A stretch of DNA of 9,589 nt from Flavobacteriales bacterium UBA5871 (GTDB lineage: Bacteria; Bacteroidota; Bacteroidia; Flavobacteriales_D; Crocinitomicaceae). The notes beneath the pieces are model-generated. The model was given only the letters and a program-made list of their open reading frames with translations. It ran no database searches and was not told where the DNA came from. Of this stretch, positions 6,459 to 9,589 are shown in pieces (positions within the stretch are counted from its first letter, which is position 1; every line of letters starts with the position of its first letter). The stretch covers positions 6,135 through 15,723 of the forward strand of contig DJFN01000160.1 in assembly GCA_002432085.1 (NCBI GenBank), read 5' to 3'. Position numbers and translations under genes: made by a program.

Positions 6459-7119
6459 CTTGTGTGCCAAACGACTGAACATCCCCATAGAAATAGATGA
6501 GCAGCTGAGCTGAATCGCGGAGGAAATCGATCTTGCCGACTTCGATGCGATTGATCTTCAGTCCGGTTCGTTCCTCGAGGTCCGCTTTCATTTCTTCGTA
6601 ACGCTCCGGCTTGATGAGGTCGATGCGCTCGTATTGAATGATTTTCCGGGTTTCATGACGCAGCAGCCAGAGGCTTTCGAGTCCGTAAGTGAGCAGCAAT
6701 AATACGCCATTGATGAGCATCATTTCCGCCAGGCTGATCTTATTCGATGCCAACGCGTTCACCACAGAAATACCGATCACGAGGAACAAATACGTCATTT
6801 CCTTGATCTCGATGCCTTCGGTACGATAACGGAGAATACTGAAAATGGCGAACAAGCCGAGTCCCATACCGGTGTCGATGTCCAGCTTTTTCAATCCGAA
6901 ACAAAGGAAAAAAGTGATCGTTCCGATAAGGAAATACGTGAACAGGTAATCCTTGCGCTTGGTTTTCGGATAGTAGAGAAAACGAACAAGCAGCAGCAAC
7001 ACTGCCATGTTGAGGCATAAGCGGAAAACAAGAGCGTAAAAATCGTTGTTGAAGTAGCTGATCCCAAGCAGGGTGTTGTCAGGTTGGACTTTAAGCAGAG
7101 CGGCGGAGAGTGGCATCAT
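6445..7119 (-). CDS. DUF4956 integral membrane protein
   Basis: A 224-residue polytopic membrane protein with helices at about 28-49, 58-76, 84-96 (short), 108-125 and 131-152, then a cytoplasmic domain of about 70 residues (KPERYEEMKADLEERTGLKINRIEVGKIDFLRDSAQLLIYF in part). The family landmark is the conserved loop GLFAIFSILRYRTE (about 88-101) followed by IEIKEMTYLF. DUF4956 has no settled biochemical role, but members are commonly encoded next to VTC-type polyphosphate polymerase domain proteins, as here. A membrane partner or export role for the polymerase is inferred. Two adjacent ATGs (7119 and 7116) fit; both overlap the end of the upstream VTC gene (stop at 7091-7093) by about 26-29 nt, indicating translational coupling. 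An upstream in-frame ATG at 7188 would add 23 polar residues deeper in the overlap and is less likely. The final codons and stop come from the repeat at 6377-6458. Confidence 0.85.
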   Translation of the reverse strand: MMPLSAALLKVQPDNTLLGISYFNNDFYALVFRLCLNMAVLLLLVRFLYYPKTKRKDYLFTYFLIGTITFFLCFGLKKLDIDTGMGLGLFAIFSILRYRTEGIEIKEMTYLFLVIGISVVNALASNKISLAEMMLINGVLLLLTYGLESLWLLRHETRKIIQYERIDLIKPERYEEMKADLEERTGLKINRIEVGKIDFLRDSAQLLIYFYGDVQSFGTQEGNN

Positions 7120-7882
7120 GCGAGGAGAGTTTTTTGATAAATAATTGTTTGGATTTGAACAGGTTGGATTTGATGGTCGAGCTGCCATACAGGTCCATCA
7201 TACCGAAGCAGAACTTGGAAATACGGAACGGGCGAATCTGCAGCTCGCGCATCAGTTGATAAAAAGGAGAGGTTCGATCGGTTTTCGGCTGTTTGAGCTC
7301 GGCGATCACTACATCGGCGAGACTTTGCTTTCCGGCGTGCGGGTTATCCATCGTGCCGTTGATGATATCGAAATCGATCGTGAGTCGTTCTTCTTTGAAT
7401 TTATTCACCAGCGTAATGCGGCGGTAGCTGTTCACCATTACCGGTCGGAGCTCCATTTTTTCGCGCAAACGGTCTTCGAGAAAGGTATGCGCTTCGTTAT
7501 CGAGCTTATCCGAAAATCCGGAATACTTGATCCGGCGCTTATCCGTGCGGCCTTTGATCTTTTCCTTTACTTCGAGAAAGGAAGCGGCCGTGTCGAGGTA
7601 AGTACGGATGCGCACTTTGAACCGGTTCGGGATCGCGCGGTGGTGATCGGTGAAGAAGCGAAACGAAGGATCGTCGAAATACTGGCTGGTATATCCGAAA
7701 ATGACTTTCCCGTCGATATTGAGCACATCGTAGTGCTCCTGCATGCGCTCGAGGATCATCGGCAGATCGACAAGGTGAAACGCGAACTTTTCGTCCGTGC
7801 GGTTCATCAGCGGCGCGCGTGAAAGGTCCATCAGGCTAAGTCCCTGGTAGCGATGCAGTATCCGGGTTAATGTTTCATTCAT
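7091..7882 (-). CDS. VTC-type polyphosphate polymerase domain protein
   Basis: A 263-residue protein consisting essentially of one VTC tunnel domain. In yeast Vtc4 this domain makes polyphosphate from ATP inside a basic tunnel. Matching features are R28/K32 (NRTDEKF), R87-K89-R91-R93 (RFKVRIR), FLEVKEK (102-108), the K115-R116-R117 cluster, Y153-R154, D170/D172 (IDFDI), AELK with E195 and K197, and SKF at 222-224. The E-x-K and S-K pairs correspond to metal- and phosphate-binding residues described in Vtc4. No SPX sensor and no membrane segment are present, so the membrane part must come from a partner, plausibly the overlapping DUF4956 gene. Whether the product is polyphosphate or another polymer is not shown. 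ATG 7882 is chosen over the in-frame ATG at 7921 because the latter lies upstream of a perfect TAnnTTTG box and adds non-family residues. Confidence 0.85.
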   Translation of the reverse strand: MNETLTRILHRYQGLSLMDLSRAPLMNRTDEKFAFHLVDLPMILERMQEHYDVLNIDGKVIFGYTSQYFDDPSFRFFTDHHRAIPNRFKVRIRTYLDTAASFLEVKEKIKGRTDKRRIKYSGFSDKLDNEAHTFLEDRLREKMELRPVMVNSYRRITLVNKFKEERLTIDFDIINGTMDNPHAGKQSLADVVIAELKQPKTDRTSPFYQLMRELQIRPFRISKFCFGMMDLYGSSTIKSNLFKSKQLFIKKLSSHDATLRRSA

Positions 7883-7890
7883 GGAGATTT

Positions 7891-7898
7891 CAAATATA
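7891..7898 (-). promoter_or_regulatory. Bacteroidota -7 box of the VTC/DUF4956 operon
   Basis: Read on the minus strand, TATATTTG (7898 down to 7891) matches TAnnTTTG exactly, ending 8 nt before ATG 7882. The transcript would have a leader of only a few nucleotides. No clean TTG lies 17-23 bp upstream (GTGTTCG is the nearest), so the -33 element is weak. Confidence 0.5.
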
Positions 7899-8030
7899 CT
7901 TAATATGACGTGCGAACACACTCCTTTGATACGCCATTCTTGAAAAGGTACGAATTTACCGGCCTAAAACCCCTGAATGGCCCGACCAATTGATTAATAA
8001 CTCACAATTTCAACGTCTTCTGTTATTTTC

Positions 8031-8108
8031 AGTCTTCAGTCGGACAGTTTCCTGTCTCCGGTCAGTTTGAGAGTTAAGACCAGACAGGAGACTGGCCGAC
8101 GGGAGACC
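8031..8108. repeat. Large imperfect palindrome upstream of purT
   Basis: The arm 8031-8063 pairs with 8078-8108 around a 14-nt loop (8064-8077): 31 aligned positions with about five differences, two of which would be G-U pairs in RNA, plus a 2-nt bulge. Both arms are made of short related words (CAGT, TCCTGTCTC, CCGGTC), so the element also has internal direct repetition. It lies between divergent genes and just upstream of the purT -7 box (8119-8126), so it is probably outside the purT mRNA. A dispersed repeat or a DNA-level operator are the main options. The remainder of the gap (7899-8030) shows no gene, RNA or clear motif. Confidence 0.7.
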
Positions 8109-8118
8109 GGAAAACTAT

Positions 8119-8126
8119 TAAATTTG
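8119..8126 (+). promoter_or_regulatory. Bacteroidota -7 box of purT
   Basis: TAAATTTG matches TAnnTTTG exactly and ends 4 nt before ATG 8131, predicting a nearly leaderless mRNA. The best -33 candidate is only CTG at 8092-8094 (spacer 24), which lies in the right arm of the palindrome at 8031-8108. Confidence 0.5.
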
Positions 8127-8130
8127 TGGC

Positions 8131-9300
8131 ATGCAAAAGAAAATTCTCCTGTTGGGCTCCGGCGAGCTTGGAAAAGAAGTGGTGATTGCGCTTCAGCGTC
8201 TCGGACAACACGTGATCGCTGTGGATAGTTATCCTAACGCACCGGCTATGCAGGTGGCCGATGGTTTTGAAGTGATCAATATGCTCGACGGCGCCGCACT
8301 CGATGCGATCGTGGCGAAGCACCAGCCCGATCTGATCGTTCCGGAAATCGAGGCCATTCGCACCGAGCGGTTTTACGATTACGAGCAACAGGGAATTCAG
8401 GTCGTTCCAAGTGCCAAAGCGGCGAATTTCACCATGAACCGCAAAGCGATCCGCGACCTCGCGGCAAAAGAAGTAGGCGTTCGCACGGCCGATTACCGCT
8501 ATGCAACGACATTGGAAGAATTCCAGGCGGCCGTTCAAACGGTCGGTTTGCCGTGTGTAACCAAGCCGTTGATGTCCAGCTCCGGAAAAGGCCAGTCGGT
8601 GATCAAAACCGAAGCCGATATCGAAAAAGCCTGGCAGTATGCAATTGAAGGCTCGCGTGGCGATCTGAAAGAAGTGATCGTGGAAGCTTTCGTGAAATTC
8701 GATTACGAGATCACGCTGCTTACCGTAACGCAGAAAAACGGCGAAACGCTGTTCTGTGCACCGATCGGCCATCGTCAGGAACGAGGCGATTACCAGGAAA
8801 GCTGGCAGCCGATGCCGATGAAAGCCGAACACCTCGAGGAAGCACAGCAAATGGCGAAAGATGTAACGGCAGCATTAGGCGGGGCCGGAATCTGGGGCGT
8901 TGAGTTCTTCATTACCGAAGAAGGCGCTTATTTCTCCGAATTGTCGCCTCGACCGCACGATACAGGCATGGTAACGCTCGCGCAGACGCAGAACCTTTCC
9001 GAATTCGAGCTGCATGCCCGCGCTATTCTTGGATTGCCGATTCCGCAAATTGAGTTGAGATCTAATGGTGCAAGCGCCGTTGTACTGGCCGACAGAGAAA
9101 GCGACCACGCACCCGATTTCGATGGATTGAACGACGTATTGTCTGTTCCGGGAACCGATGTGCGCATTTTTGGGAAGCCGACGACTCGTCCTTACCGCCG
9201 CATGGCCGTTGTACTGACTTATGGCCCGGAAAGTGCCGCAGAGCTTACAGAGAAAGCCAAAACGCTGGTTTCGAAAATAGCAATCCGCTACAAAGGATAA
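8131..9300 (+). CDS. purT: Formate-dependent phosphoribosylglycinamide formyltransferase (PurT)
   Basis: The 389-residue protein matches PurT along its whole length (E. coli PurT is 392). PurT is an ATP-grasp enzyme that makes formyl-GAR from GAR, formate and ATP, the folate-independent version of the third step of purine synthesis, in the cytosol. Visible landmarks are GSGELGKE (9-16, GAR-binding loop), the segment [49 protein letters not shown] (ATP-binding glycine loop), [28 protein letters not shown], and the metal-binding part GVEFF...[16 protein letters not shown] with E258 and E270 at the positions of E. coli E267 and E279. All key motifs are intact. ATG 8131 starts right at the N-terminal beta strand (KKILLLGSG) and is preceded by a TAnnTTTG box at only 4 nt. 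A flavoprotein gene follows after 3 bp and is probably cotranscribed. Confidence 0.97.
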   Translation: MQKKILLLGSGELGKEVVIALQRLGQHVIAVDSYPNAPAMQVADGFEVINMLDGAALDAIVAKHQPDLIVPEIEAIRTERFYDYEQQGIQVVPSAKAANFTMNRKAIRDLAAKEVGVRTADYRYATTLEEFQAAVQTVGLPCVTKPLMSSSGKGQSVIKTEADIEKAWQYAIEGSRGDLKEVIVEAFVKFDYEITLLTVTQKNGETLFCAPIGHRQERGDYQESWQPMPMKAEHLEEAQQMAKDVTAALGGAGIWGVEFFITEEGAYFSELSPRPHDTGMVTLAQTQNLSEFELHARAILGLPIPQIELRSNGASAVVLADRESDHAPDFDGLNDVLSVPGTDVRIFGKPTTRPYRRMAVVLTYGPESAAELTEKAKTLVSKIAIRYKG

Positions 9301-9303
9301 GCT

Positions 9304-9589
9304 GTGCGAACGCCGCGTGTTCTGATTATCGGTGCCGGACCTGCCGGACTGATGGCGGCGACACAGCTGCTGGGTACGCGTGCTGAAATCTGCATCATCG
9401 ACCACAAGCCTGCTCCGGCGCGCAAATTTCTCGTTGCCGGCGATGGAGGTTTTAACCTCACACATGCCGAGCCGCTTGCTTCCTTCCTGGAAAAATACGA
9501 CAGCGAATTTATACGTGCTTGTGTGCGCCAATTCACTCCTGAAGACGTTCGAAGCTGGCTGCAAAGCATAGGAATCGAAACCTTTGAAG
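9304..9589 (+). CDS. NAD(P)/FAD-dependent oxidoreductase, HI0933/PP_4765-like (partial)
   Basis: The frame begins with GTG at 9304 and runs off the right edge after 95 codons. The translation starts MRTPRVLIIGAGPAGLMAA, a classic Rossmann FAD-binding strand-turn-helix (GAGPAG at about 10-15). An acidic residue follows at the end of the second strand (IIDHKP, about 31-36), and then RKFLVAGDGGFNLTHAEP (about 40-57). That last motif, with basic-KF and GG-NLTH, is typical of the HI0933-like flavoproteins, particularly the subgroup named after Pseudomonas PP_4765, whose substrate is not established. GTG is favoured because AAAGGA (9292-9297), inside the last purT codons, sits 6 nt upstream as a Shine-Dalgarno. 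This is the only clear one in the window, and no in-frame ATG precedes the Rossmann motif. The 3-bp gap to purT indicates one operon; a metabolic link to purines is not implied by the family. Confidence 0.85.
   Translation, partial: MRTPRVLIIGAGPAGLMAATQLLGTRAEICIIDHKPAPARKFLVAGDGGFNLTHAEPLASFLEKYDSEFIRACVRQFTPEDVRSWLQSIGIETFE

Noticed and set aside
7145..7822. Open frame of 225 codons on the + strand
   Set aside because: It is antisense to the VTC gene, whose family motifs are unmistakable; the + strand product has no recognisable domain.
8031..8108. Purine riboswitch or attenuator in front of purT
   Set aside because: The fold is a single long hairpin with no purine-riboswitch three-way junction or conserved core, and the -7 box lies downstream of it, so it is probably not transcribed with purT.
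8074..9564. Minus-strand open frames of 258 and 229 codons
   Set aside because: Both are antisense to purT and the following flavoprotein, which have full family motifs. No promoter box or plausible protein is seen.
1..9589. Defence, secretion or mobile-element system
   Set aside because: No transposase, recombinase, nuclease, toxin-antitoxin or phage gene is found; every open stretch is accounted for by envelope and metabolic genes or short intergenic repeats.

Overview
The window reads as a chromosomal segment from a member of the Bacteroidota, probably Flavobacteriales-like. Three signs point there. Several genes are preceded by the phylum-specific -7 promoter box TAnnTTTG rather than by strong Shine-Dalgarno sites. 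The protein families (AsmA-like, VTC/DUF4956, outer-membrane barrel, short cysteine-rich lipoprotein) are typical. The intergenic gaps carry small palindromic repeats of a kind I recall from this phylum. Genus cannot be decided from sequence alone. Base composition looks uniform (about 45-50% G+C by eye), and there is no transposase, integrase, tRNA, rRNA or CRISPR, so this looks like core rather than accessory DNA.

Layout, left to right. (1) Positions 1-452, minus strand: N-terminal part of an LTA-synthase-like membrane sulfatase, running off the left edge. (2) Divergent from it, a ChaN-like putative haem-binding exported protein (630-1532) and a VOC-fold protein (1561-1914), probably one operon. 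(3) A cysteine-rich lipoprotein of unknown function (2043-2585), closed by a strong bidirectional terminator. (4) On the minus strand, a 959-residue AsmA-like inner-membrane-anchored protein (2651-5530) with a long C-terminal tail of 11-residue helical repeats. (5) Divergent from it, an outer-membrane beta-barrel protein (5612-6376). (6) On the minus strand, an operon of a VTC-type polyphosphate polymerase domain protein (7091-7882) and an overlapping DUF4956 membrane protein (6445-7119). (7) Divergent from that, purT (8131-9300), followed 3 bp later by a flavoprotein of the HI0933/PP_4765 type (9304 to the right edge).

Functionally the genes fall into envelope biogenesis (sulfatase, AsmA-like protein, barrel, lipoprotein, ChaN-like protein), polyphosphate or membrane polymer metabolism (VTC/DUF4956) and purine synthesis (purT). 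The non-coding parts are informative: four good TAnnTTTG promoters, three of which leave almost no 5' leader, and three different palindromic elements in three intergenic gaps (521-538, 6377-6458, 8031-8108).

No clearly new defence, mobile or biosynthetic system is visible. The items most worth a second look are the hendecad tail of the AsmA-like protein, the SPX-less VTC/DUF4956 pair, the leaderless-promoter geometry and the large hairpin in front of purT.
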